Shown: piece by piece, positions 28,082 through 34,528 of the stretch | Position numbering within the stretch: the stretch's first letter is position 1 | How the letters are laid out: each line of letters opens with the position of its first letter | Position numbers and translations under genes: made by a program | Assembly (NCBI RefSeq): GCF_036016195.1 | Contig: NZ_JAYWTM010000009.1 | Coordinates: forward strand, 62,001 to 126,000 | DNA: 64,000 nt | Direction of reading: 5' to 3' | Origin: Brenneria populi | GTDB lineage: Bacteria; Pseudomonadota; Gammaproteobacteria; Enterobacterales; Enterobacteriaceae | Notes under the pieces: generated by a model | The model's database searches: none | Told to the model about the DNA's origin: nothing | The model's input: only the letters and a program-made list of their open reading frames with translations

Positions 28082-28971
28082 TGCTAACCCATGGAACGAC
28101 GGCCGCGCCGGCTAAGAGCGAGCGCCGGCAACGCTGGGGAAAACGTTTCTGGCTGCTGAGAAGCAGTCCGCTGACGCTGATAGGCGGCGTCATCATGCTT
28201 ATCATGCTGTCGCTGATGATCTTCTCCCCCTGGCTGACGCCGATGGATCCGAACGCCATCGATCTGGCGGGGCGTTTGCAGCCGCCCTCGGCGCAGCACT
28301 GGTTCGGCACCGACGAAGTCGGGCGCGATCTGTTCAGCCGCGTACTGGTCGGCAGCCGGCAATCGGTGGCCGCCGGGCTGGCGGTGGTGCTGTTTTCCGG
28401 GGTTATCGGCTCGCTGCTGGGCTGCTTCTCCGGCATTTTGGGAGGCTGGGCCGACGCCTTGATTATGCGCGCGATGGATATCATGCTGTCGATTCCTTCC
28501 CTGGTGCTGACCATGGCGCTGGCGGCGGCGCTGGGGCCGAGCCTGTTTAATGCGATGTTGGCCATCGCCATCGTCCGCGTGCCTTTTTATGTGCGTCTGT
28601 CGCGCGGGCAAACGCTGGTGGTGCGCCAGCTCGCCTATGTTCAGGCGGCCAGAATCTTTGGCGCCGCCCGTTGGCACCTGATTAGCTGGCACGTGCTGCG
28701 CAATGCGCTGCCGCCGCTGATCGTGCAGGCCTCGCTGGATATCGGCACCGCCATATTGATGGCCGCGACGCTGGGGTTTATCGGCCTCGGCGCCCAGCAG
28801 CCGACGGCGGAATGGGGCGCGATGGTGGCCAATGGGCGCAACTATGTGCTCGACCAGTGGTGGTATTGCACTTTTCCCGGTTTGGCGATTCTGATTACCG
28901 CCGTCGGTTTCAACCTCTTTGGCGACGGTCTGCGCGACCTGCTCGATCCGAAAAGCGGAGGACGACACTAA
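28078..28971 (+). CDS. ddpC: D-Ala-D-Ala ABC transporter permease DdpC
   Basis: The 297-residue DppC/OppC-type permease has an N-terminal TM, the periplasmic FGTDEVGRDLFSRVLVGSRQS motif, and an EAA loop RQLAYVQAARIFGAARWHLI. It overlaps ddpB by 4 bases, and its TAA shares an A with the ddpD ATG (TAATG). Confidence 0.93.
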   Translation: MMLTHGTTAAPAKSERRQRWGKRFWLLRSSPLTLIGGVIMLIMLSLMIFSPWLTPMDPNAIDLAGRLQPPSAQHWFGTDEVGRDLFSRVLVGSRQSVAAGLAVVLFSGVIGSLLGCFSGILGGWADALIMRAMDIMLSIPSLVLTMALAAALGPSLFNAMLAIAIVRVPFYVRLSRGQTLVVRQLAYVQAARIFGAARWHLISWHVLRNALPPLIVQASLDIGTAILMAATLGFIGLGAQQPTAEWGAMVANGRNYVLDQWWYCTFPGLAILITAVGFNLFGDGLRDLLDPKSGGRH

Positions 28972-29957
28972 TGCATGACGCTGTTCTGAATATCGATAAT
29001 TTGCAGTTGAGCTTCCCCATTTATAACGGCGAAGTTCGCGCGCTCAACGCGGTCTCCCTGCACGTGAAACGCGGAGAAATCGTCGGCGTGGTGGGGGAGT
29101 CGGGCTCCGGCAAATCGGTGACCGCCATGCTGGCGATGCGTTTGCTGCCGCCCGACAGCTATCGCATCCGCGGCGGCGGCCTTACCCTGCTGGGTCAGGA
29201 TGTGCTCAACGCCGATGAGAAACAGATGCGGCGGCTGCGCGGGGCGAAAGTGGCGATGATTTTTCAAGAGCCGATGACCGCGCTGAACCCGACGCGCCGC
29301 ATCGGACGGCAGATGACCGACGTCATCCGCCAGCACCGGCCGCTTTCCCGCGAAGCGGCGCGGGCCAAGGCCGTCGGCCTGCTGAACGATATGCAGATTT
29401 CCGATGCGGCGCGGGTGATGGAGCGCTACCCCTTTGAGCTATCCGGAGGCATGCGGCAGCGGGTGGTGATCGCGCTGGCTTTCTCCTGCGATCCGGCGCT
29501 GATTATCGCCGATGAACCGACCACGGCGCTGGATGTCACCGTACAGCGGCAGGTGCTGCGTCTGTTGCAGCAGAAAGCGCGCGCCAGCGGCACCTCGGTA
29601 CTGTTTATCAGCCACGATATGGCGGTGGTGTCCCAGCTTTGCGATCGGCTGTATGTGATGTACGCCGGCCGGGTGATAGAGAGCGGCGTGACGCGGGAGG
29701 TGATCGGACGCCCCGTCCATCCTTACACCATCGGTCTGTTGCGCTGCGCGCCGGAAGCGTCGGAACCCCGCGCCGCGCTGCCCGCGATTCCGGGCACGGT
29801 GCCTAACCTGGCGTCCCTGCCGGCCGGCTGCGCCTTCTGCGAACGCTGCTTCGCCGCGGACGAGCGCTGCCGGCAACGGCCCGAATTAACGTCTTGCGGC
29901 GCCGGCGGCCGACTCGCCGCCTGCTGGCACCCGCAGCTGGAGGCGGAATATGTCTGA
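28971..29957 (+). CDS. ddpD: D-Ala-D-Ala ABC transporter ATP-binding protein DdpD
   Basis: From the ATG at 28971 the product has 328 residues, the E. coli length; the open frame extends 159 bases upstream inside ddpC, but that part is a shadow. Walker A is GESGSGKS, the signature LSGGMRQRV, and Walker B ALIIADEPTTALD. The C-terminal oligopeptide-transporter extension contains the Cys cluster CAFCERCF...C. It pairs with DdpF to drive uptake. Confidence 0.94.
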   Translation: MHDAVLNIDNLQLSFPIYNGEVRALNAVSLHVKRGEIVGVVGESGSGKSVTAMLAMRLLPPDSYRIRGGGLTLLGQDVLNADEKQMRRLRGAKVAMIFQEPMTALNPTRRIGRQMTDVIRQHRPLSREAARAKAVGLLNDMQISDAARVMERYPFELSGGMRQRVVIALAFSCDPALIIADEPTTALDVTVQRQVLRLLQQKARASGTSVLFISHDMAVVSQLCDRLYVMYAGRVIESGVTREVIGRPVHPYTIGLLRCAPEASEPRAALPAIPGTVPNLASLPAGCAFCERCFAADERCRQRPELTSCGAGGRLAACWHPQLEAEYV

Positions 29958-30891
29958 GGTGTTGCTTGAATTACAGGATGTGCACGTCAATTTCCCCGCG
30001 CGTAAAAACTGGCGCGGAAAAGTGATCGAACAGGTGCATGCGTTGAATGGTCTGGATTTACGCATCGTCCGCGGCGAAACGCTGGGCATCGTCGGCGAAT
30101 CCGGCTGTGGTAAAAGCACCCTCGCCCAGCTGCTGATGGGGATGCTGGCGCCCGCCGCCGGCGACTGTTTTCGCGCCCGCAGTCCGAACTCATGGCTGGG
30201 CAGCGGTATGCAAATGGTGTTTCAAGATCCGCTTTCCTCGCTGGATCCGCGCTTACCCGTGTGGCGCATCATCACCGAACCGGTGTGGCTGCAGAAACAC
30301 AATAGCGAACGCGAACGGCGCGCGCTGGCGGTGGAACTGGCCGAGCTGGTCGGCATTCGCCCGGAATATCTGGATCGGCTGCCCCATGCTTTTTCCGGGG
30401 GACAGCGGCAGCGCATCTCCATCGCCCGCGCGCTCTCATCACAGCCCGATATCATCGTGCTTGATGAGCCGACGTCGGCGCTGGATATTTCCGTTCAGGC
30501 GCAAATCCTCAACCTGCTGGTGACGCTACAGCGGCAACGTCAACTGACCTATGTGCTGATTTCACACAACGTGTCGGTGGTGCGTCATATGAGCGATCGG
30601 GTGGCGGTGATGTATCTCGGGCAAATTGTCGAACTGGGCGACGCCCGCCAGGTGCTCGGCGCGCCGCGGCATCCCTATACCCGGCTGCTGCTTGATTCCG
30701 TGCCGCGCGTGGAGAGCTCGCTGGACGGCGAGATTGAGGATCGAAAAGGCGAACTGCCGGGCAACCGCGTCTTGCCGCAGGGCTGCTTTTTTCGCGAACG
30801 CTGCCCGCAGGCGACGGCCGGGTGCGAACAAAAGCAGCCGATGCGCGCGGCGTCGCAGGGCATAGAGGTTCGCTGCTGGCGCGCAGAATAG
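29950..30891 (+). CDS. ddpF: D-Ala-D-Ala ABC transporter ATP-binding protein DdpF
   Basis: The 313-residue ATPase has Walker A GESGCGKST, signature FSGGQRQRI, and Walker B IIVLDEPTSALD. The C-terminal Cys motif (CFFRERCPQATAGC) is of the oligopeptide ABC type. It overlaps ddpD by 8 bases and closes the operon. A GC hairpin (about 30924-30955) follows but lacks a T run. Confidence 0.94.
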   Translation: MSEVLLELQDVHVNFPARKNWRGKVIEQVHALNGLDLRIVRGETLGIVGESGCGKSTLAQLLMGMLAPAAGDCFRARSPNSWLGSGMQMVFQDPLSSLDPRLPVWRIITEPVWLQKHNSERERRALAVELAELVGIRPEYLDRLPHAFSGGQRQRISIARALSSQPDIIVLDEPTSALDISVQAQILNLLVTLQRQRQLTYVLISHNVSVVRHMSDRVAVMYLGQIVELGDARQVLGAPRHPYTRLLLDSVPRVESSLDGEIEDRKGELPGNRVLPQGCFFRERCPQATAGCEQKQPMRAASQGIEVRCWRAE

Positions 30892-30966
30892 TTTTTTATC
30901 CGACCGGGGAGACCGGATCGGAGGGCGGCGGCGTTATTCTGAACGCCGTCGCCGCTTCCGGCTGAA

Positions 30967-31027
30967 GGGCGTATGCATCAAGCCCAACGGAGAGTTGGGC
31001 TTTGCCGGAGCATATAAGGAAAATGGA
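30967..31027 (-). terminator. Terminator-like hairpin after the first immunity gene (duplicated element)
   Basis: AAGCCCAAC and GTTGGGCTT pair around a short loop (about 30980-31003). Nearly the same sequence recurs at about 32624-32647 after the paralogous immunity gene, so hairpin and gene tail were duplicated together. The T tract is weak in this copy. Confidence 0.5.
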
Positions 31028-31396
31028 TCAAATCAGTTTTAATAAAGACATGTCGTAAATAAGATCCTTACGTTCCTCTTCACTGATATCAGCAATAAGC
31101 TCATCGAGTTTATTCTCTGACAAGATCCCTGCGATACGAACGCGATGATAGTTTTCCGCCTGCTCCGGCCCCCTGCCTGCTATAAGGACTAGCGTGACGA
31201 CTTCAAGCATTAGATTTTCAATAGGGAGATCATAGGCGTTATCGAATAGCTCATAGGCATACGCCTGCTCGGATTCGTTATTAGTCCATATTGAACCATG
31301 TAAGTTGATGTTATTTATTTTATGTTGGCAATATGTGTAGCATCCATCTAGAAAAGAGGATTTAATTTCTTTGTAATTAATTCTTTCTACGCGCAT
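31028..31396 (-). CDS. Predicted CDI immunity protein (paralogue of the 32670 gene)
   Basis: I start at 31396 (MRVERINYKEIKSSFL), which has GAGG upstream and gives 122 residues, exactly the length of the paralogue at 32670-33038. The frame stays open to 31651, but that extension crosses a hairpin and has no counterpart in the paralogue. The two share YDLPIENLML, GRGPEQAE/TRGPEQAE and LDELIADISEEE...LLKLI. It is acidic, soluble and AT-rich. Position in the toxin/immunity array suggests an immunity protein. I do not recognise the family with certainty, and no cognate toxin piece precedes it directly. Confidence 0.65.
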   Translation of the reverse strand: MRVERINYKEIKSSFLDGCYTYCQHKINNINLHGSIWTNNESEQAYAYELFDNAYDLPIENLMLEVVTLVLIAGRGPEQAENYHRVRIAGILSENKLDELIADISEEERKDLIYDMSLLKLI

Positions 31397-31596
31397 TTTC
31401 CCTCTTCCCGACTTAATTAATGATCTCATCAAAAAATGACATAAAAAATGCTCCTCTGTTGTGGAAGCCGTTATAGCGATCTGTCCTTGATTTAGCGCCC
31501 ACCTTGTTTTCAAATCAACCAACGAAAGCGAGATCGCTATGACAAAATGACAATACTCCCCCGAATTAGCCGAGTAGTTTTTCTTGTTTGAGTGAT

Positions 31597-31639
31597 AAAA
31601 AAACAGCCAGTGTCCTGTAAACTTAAAGGTCTCAGGCTG
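31597..31639 (-). terminator. Possible terminator after the 31664 immunity gene
   Basis: On the minus strand CAGCC (31639-31635) pairs with GGCTG (31608-31604) around an imperfect stem, followed by seven T (31603-31597). It would end transcription 25 bases after the 31664 stop. Confidence 0.45.
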
Positions 31640-31663
31640 TAATTCTATCACTTTATCTGCATT

Positions 31664-32182
31664 TTAACGCAGCCAGAAGGGGGGATCGTTGGGACCTAAA
31701 GCATCATACTGTTCTAAAGGCCTATTTTTATCTTCGATAAACCAAGGTAGATCAGATATTACGATTTTTACTGCTTCATATTCATAGCCTGGGTGAGACT
31801 TAAACATACTATAATTTATTTCTGCTGATTCAGCACATTCTATGAATGCATCAAAGTAACGAGAAAATACGTCTGATAACCTAGGTTTATTAATATTAAG
31901 CTTGCTTCGTTCTGGATCATCCATCATGTCGGAATCCCATTGAATTGAGGCGCTTGGTAAGGTAGCGAAAATTTTTCGTATGTGTTCCATCTGTTCTCTA
32001 GCAACAGAAATATCCTTCTGACATAAATATCTTCTGTAAAGTCTATCAAGCAGAAGGCTCCAATCTCTATCTGGGAATTTCCATGCAGTAACCCCTTTGA
32101 TGCATTCAAAAAAAAGTACAAAATCGTTTCTTGTACCGAGTTCTACTAACAGATCTCCGCCACTAAGCCCTATATTTCTCAT
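31664..32182 (-). CDS. Predicted CDI immunity protein
   Basis: The 172-residue soluble protein overlaps the end of the toxin fragment by 4 bases (32179-32182), the usual toxin-immunity coupling. This is the main evidence that it neutralises the nuclease-like fragment encoded just upstream. The sequence is acidic with many aromatic residues (WKFPDRDWSLLLDRLYRRYL; HPGYEYEAVKIVISDLPWFIED). I do not recognise a named domain. Base composition is AT-rich relative to the flanking core genes. Confidence 0.65.
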   Translation of the reverse strand: MRNIGLSGGDLLVELGTRNDFVLFFECIKGVTAWKFPDRDWSLLLDRLYRRYLCQKDISVAREQMEHIRKIFATLPSASIQWDSDMMDDPERSKLNINKPRLSDVFSRYFDAFIECAESAEINYSMFKSHPGYEYEAVKIVISDLPWFIEDKNRPLEQYDALGPNDPPFWLR

Positions 32183-32600
32183 TCTGTTTTAAACCTGATT
32201 GATGAAAGATTAATTATGCCATTAGACTTTTCAACGATACTCTGCCTGATTATCGCTCTTTGCTGAGGAGTCGCCGCTTGCCCCCGAATATCAATAATGA
32301 CTTCCTGTTTCATACCCACTGGTAAATTCGCCTGTCTTTCAAGCGCTTGTTTTGACACATTATTAATAAGTCCGTTCTGGTTTTTCGCAATATTATAGTT
32401 CTTTACCTCGACACTACAAAGTGTCCCTAAACACCAGTCCGGGCGCACACTACCCGTCGTACCGAAGGGGACTTCTTGCCGGGAATTCCCAATACCTGAC
32501 CGTTATCGCCGATCAGATTGGCGCCTTCGGCGTTAATCTGGCCGCCGACATTGGCGAGCAGGGCGGTGGTGAAGTTATCCTTAAAACTGCCGCGGTTCAT
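32179..32600 (-). pseudogene. Displaced CdiA C-terminal nuclease-like toxin module with pre-toxin remnant
   Basis: Reading on the minus strand from 32600, MNRGSFKDNFTTALLANVGG reproduces the pre-toxin region of the resident CdiA up to VLGIPGK. After about 32475 homology stops and the frame changes. The toxin frame then reads EVPFGTTGSVRPDW and SVEVKNYNIAKNQNG, ending SIRFKTE at 32179. The VEVKNYN motif resembles restriction-endonuclease-like CdiA nuclease tails. Because the junction is out of frame, the module is not expressed as a fusion. A GTG at 32448 could start an 89-residue piece but has no delivery part. The following gene is its likely immunity partner. Confidence 0.7.
32475..32597. 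repeat. 123-bp cdiA pre-toxin repeat, silent copy
   Basis: This stretch aligns without gaps to 35488-35610 inside cdiA, with about 11 mismatches by eye (roughly 91% identity). Both copies lie in the same orientation 3013 bases apart. They are a plausible crossover target for exchanging the cdiA tail. Confidence 0.85.
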
Positions 32601-32607
32601 AGCATAA

Positions 32608-32669
32608 GGCTGTATGCAATAAAGCCCAACGGAGAGTTGGGCTTTGCCGAGACATAAAAGGGAAAGGGA
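32608..32669 (-). terminator. Terminator-like hairpin after the second paralogous immunity gene
   Basis: AAAGCCCAAC (about 32624-32633) pairs with GTTGGGCTTT across GGAGA. On the minus strand it is followed by ATTGC after TTT. It is the second copy of the element at about 30980-31003. Confidence 0.55.
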
Positions 32670-33038
32670 TCAAATCAATTTTAATAAAGATATGTCATAA
32701 ATAAGATCCTGTTTTTCCTCTTCACTAATGTCAGCAATAAGCTCATCGAGTTTGTGCTTTGACAGAATATCTTTAATATCTTCCCGAAGGCTTTTTTCTG
32801 CTTGTTCCGGCCCCCTAGTGGCCATAAGAACTAATGTGAGAACATTAAGCATTAAATTTTCAATCGGTAAATCATAAGCGTTTTCAAATTGATAGTACGC
32901 ATAGCTTATCTCCGATTCATATTCGGCCCACCCTTCACCTCGACGATTAAATGAGTCAAGCTTGTTTCTACAATAGATATAATAATATCTTAAAAAAGAA
33001 TCTCTTATTTCGTCATAGCTAATTCTTTCGTAGTTCAT
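32670..33038 (-). CDS. Predicted CDI immunity protein (paralogue of the 31028 gene)
   Basis: The 122-residue protein starts MNYERISYDEIRDSFLRYYY and has a good ribosome site (AGGAG). It shares length and most of its C-terminal half with the 31028-31396 product. No toxin fragment sits immediately upstream: 33039-33254 is non-coding, with a small hairpin GCGGTC/GACCGC at 33182-33199. It is therefore an orphan immunity gene. The function is inferred from context, and the family is not recognised with certainty. Confidence 0.65.
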   Translation of the reverse strand: MNYERISYDEIRDSFLRYYYIYCRNKLDSFNRRGEGWAEYESEISYAYYQFENAYDLPIENLMLNVLTLVLMATRGPEQAEKSLREDIKDILSKHKLDELIADISEEEKQDLIYDISLLKLI

Positions 33039-33181
33039 TTCTTTACTCCTGGTCTCAGTAACACACCGTTGTTATCTCAATCAGGTCCAATCCGACGTCA
33101 GGAAGCTGTAACGCGATATGTATGTATCTACATGAAAATAATAATATTTTATAATAAAGTCTATTTTTTGACACAGCCTAA

Positions 33182-33199
33182 GCGGTCCGAATAGACCGC
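33182..33199 (-). terminator. Small hairpin after the 33255 gene
   Basis: GCGGTC (33182-33187) pairs with GACCGC (33194-33199). It lies 55 bases downstream of the 33255 stop on the minus strand. There is no immediate T tract, so termination is uncertain. Confidence 0.3.
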
Positions 33200-33254
33200 A
33201 TATCATATGAGATTCAACTTTGACGTTAATGCCGGTTATTGAATAGAAAGAAGA

Positions 33255-33584
33255 TCAATAAAATTCCTGATCGACTAATCCTTCTTCTTTGATGATATTC
33301 AGAAACTTAACATAAGCTTTCTCATCTTTTTCAGAAAGACCCAGTAATAAATCTTCCTCAACAATAGCATGATGAAAAATACCAGGAATTCTATTGTCAA
33401 ACAAAAAATTACCCGACCAGTTAGGATCCGCAATAGTTACGCGATCTCTGTCTCCTGGTTTCCCCAATTCAAAAACCATTAGTCCTCCTGTGTCTTTAGG
33501 AAAAACCCAAAAACACGTTTTATTGTCATACCAATACACGCCGAAAACGTTTAGCAACTCACCATAATAGTTTCTAACTAACAT
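33255..33584 (-). CDS. Predicted CDI immunity protein
   Basis: The 109-residue protein begins MLVRNYYGELLNVFGVYWY and ends IIKEEGLVDQEFY. It follows the toxin tail at 33589 by only 4 bases on the same strand, which points to a toxin-immunity pair. It is soluble, aromatic-rich at the N terminus and acidic at the C terminus. No named domain is recognised. The coding DNA is AT-rich like the rest of the array. Confidence 0.65.
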   Translation of the reverse strand: MLVRNYYGELLNVFGVYWYDNKTCFWVFPKDTGGLMVFELGKPGDRDRVTIADPNWSGNFLFDNRIPGIFHHAIVEEDLLLGLSEKDEKAYVKFLNIIKEEGLVDQEFY

Positions 33585-33588
33585 GATA

Positions 33589-33855
33589 CTACCCCTTAAA
33601 CCTATTATTTATCTTAGATACAATTTTCATGTCATATGCCTTCCCCGTATATTTATTATACTGGTAATGTATTTCAATATTTCCACCACCTGAAAAATTA
33701 TAATTCATTGTTTTTTTCTGAAAACCTGCCTCAATAGCAAAATGGGGATCTATTTTTTCAGCAGGAAAAATAAGATTTGTTCCTTTCGACGGGTTAGACT
33801 TCACTGACTCCCAGAATAGCTGTTCATTTAGGTCGCGCGGCGTTGTTACCTGTAT
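33589..33855 (-). pseudogene. Displaced CdiA C-terminal toxin tail
   Basis: After an in-frame TAA (33858-33856) the frame reads VTTPRDLNEQLFWESVKSNP, then KIDPHFAIEAGFQKK and IHYQYNKYTGKAYDMKIVS. This is the common DLNE-LLW-NPS-GK to IHYQYN-GKAYDMKIV tail of filamentous-haemagglutinin/CdiA toxins. There is no start codon with a ribosome site and no secretion or receptor part; the GTG at 33804 lies inside the domain. The 33255 gene directly downstream is its probable immunity partner. Confidence 0.65.
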
Positions 33856-33884
33856 TTAATCTCTATCTTCTTTTTGACTTTGCC

Positions 33885-34139
33885 TTACAGATTATCTATT
33901 TGGCTGTTTCCTTCAATTTCCACCGTCCATCTGGTTTTAGTCTGATCTGCACTTTTTGATACATTTCGCAGGTTGATTATTGATCCATCAACTAATTTTT
34001 CCGTCCAGACCATACCTTGACGGGTTTCCTTAAACGCCACGCTGCCGGTCAGCGATTGCGCATAATTGCGGATTTCGCGGTCGCTAAGGATTTTACTATG
34101 AATATTGCTAATTTGGTGACTGTTTAAACAGTCACCGAT
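33885..34139 (-). pseudogene. Displaced CdiA C-terminal toxin fragment without immunity gene
   Basis: An open frame without a plausible start runs from a TAA at 34142-34140 to the stop at 33885. It reads HSKILSDREIRNYAQSLTG, KETRQGMVWTEKLVDGSIIN and TRWTVEIEGNSQIDNL. The YAQ-LTG, DGS-INLR and RWTVEI pattern is a recurring end domain in CdiA-type toxins. It lies between the resident cdiI and the next toxin tail with no immunity gene of its own, so it is a relic of an earlier cdiA end. Confidence 0.6.
34115..34136. repeat. Perfect 22-bp palindrome
   Basis: GGTGACTGTTT at 34115-34125 is followed at once by its exact reverse complement at 34126-34136. It lies downstream of cdiI. There is no T tract on either side, so it is not a standard terminator. 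Its role is unknown. Confidence 0.8.
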
Positions 34140-34183
34140 TTAAAAAATATGGTTAAGCCAATATTATTAATATATAAAGAATA

Positions 34184-34528
34184 TCATCTATCATTTTTTT
34201 GTGGCTCACTAGGCCACTTTATTCCATTGCAAAATTTTTTATGCCAGTATTTTTTAATATCAATGTCATCTAATCTATCCAAAAAATAAACAAAATCTTT
34301 TATTTCTTGGCTTACAGGGATATTTTCTTTGTAAGTAATGTTTGAGAAAATTTCTTGAAATTTCTCTAACTTGTAAAATTCTTCATTACATTGAATAAAA
34401 TCTTTTTTAGATATTATTTCAATTAGTATTCGGCATTCTTTTTCACTAGCATGTATATATTGTCTCAGTCGCGTTACACTAGACTGATACTCGTTTAATG
34501 CAGATTTTAACAACTCTATTGTGATCAT
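34184..34528 (-). CDS. cdiI: CdiI immunity protein for the resident CdiA
   Basis: I start at 34528 (MITIELLKSALNEY), whose ATG overlaps the cdiA TGA (ATGA) and is preceded by AAGGAA. This gives 114 residues. The ATG at 34558 lies inside cdiA and adds ten residues. The protein is helical and charged, with no signal peptide. It should bind and block the CdiA toxin tail in the cytoplasm of the producer and its siblings. The assignment is by position; immunity proteins are too variable to recognise otherwise. Confidence 0.75.
   Translation of the reverse strand: MITIELLKSALNEYQSSVTRLRQYIHASEKECRILIEIISKKDFIQCNEEFYKLEKFQEIFSNITYKENIPVSQEIKDFVYFLDRLDDIDIKKYWHKKFCNGIKWPSEPQKNDR

Noticed and set aside
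28812..28970. N-terminal extension of ddpD inside ddpC
   Set aside because: DdpD homologues begin at the ATG at 28971, which overlaps the ddpC stop; the upstream frame translates to a shadow of ddpC.
31397..31651. Upstream extension of the 31028 immunity ORF to 207 residues
   Set aside because: The extension has no counterpart in the 122-residue paralogue, begins with GTG, crosses a hairpin with a T run, and a good ribosome site precedes 31396.
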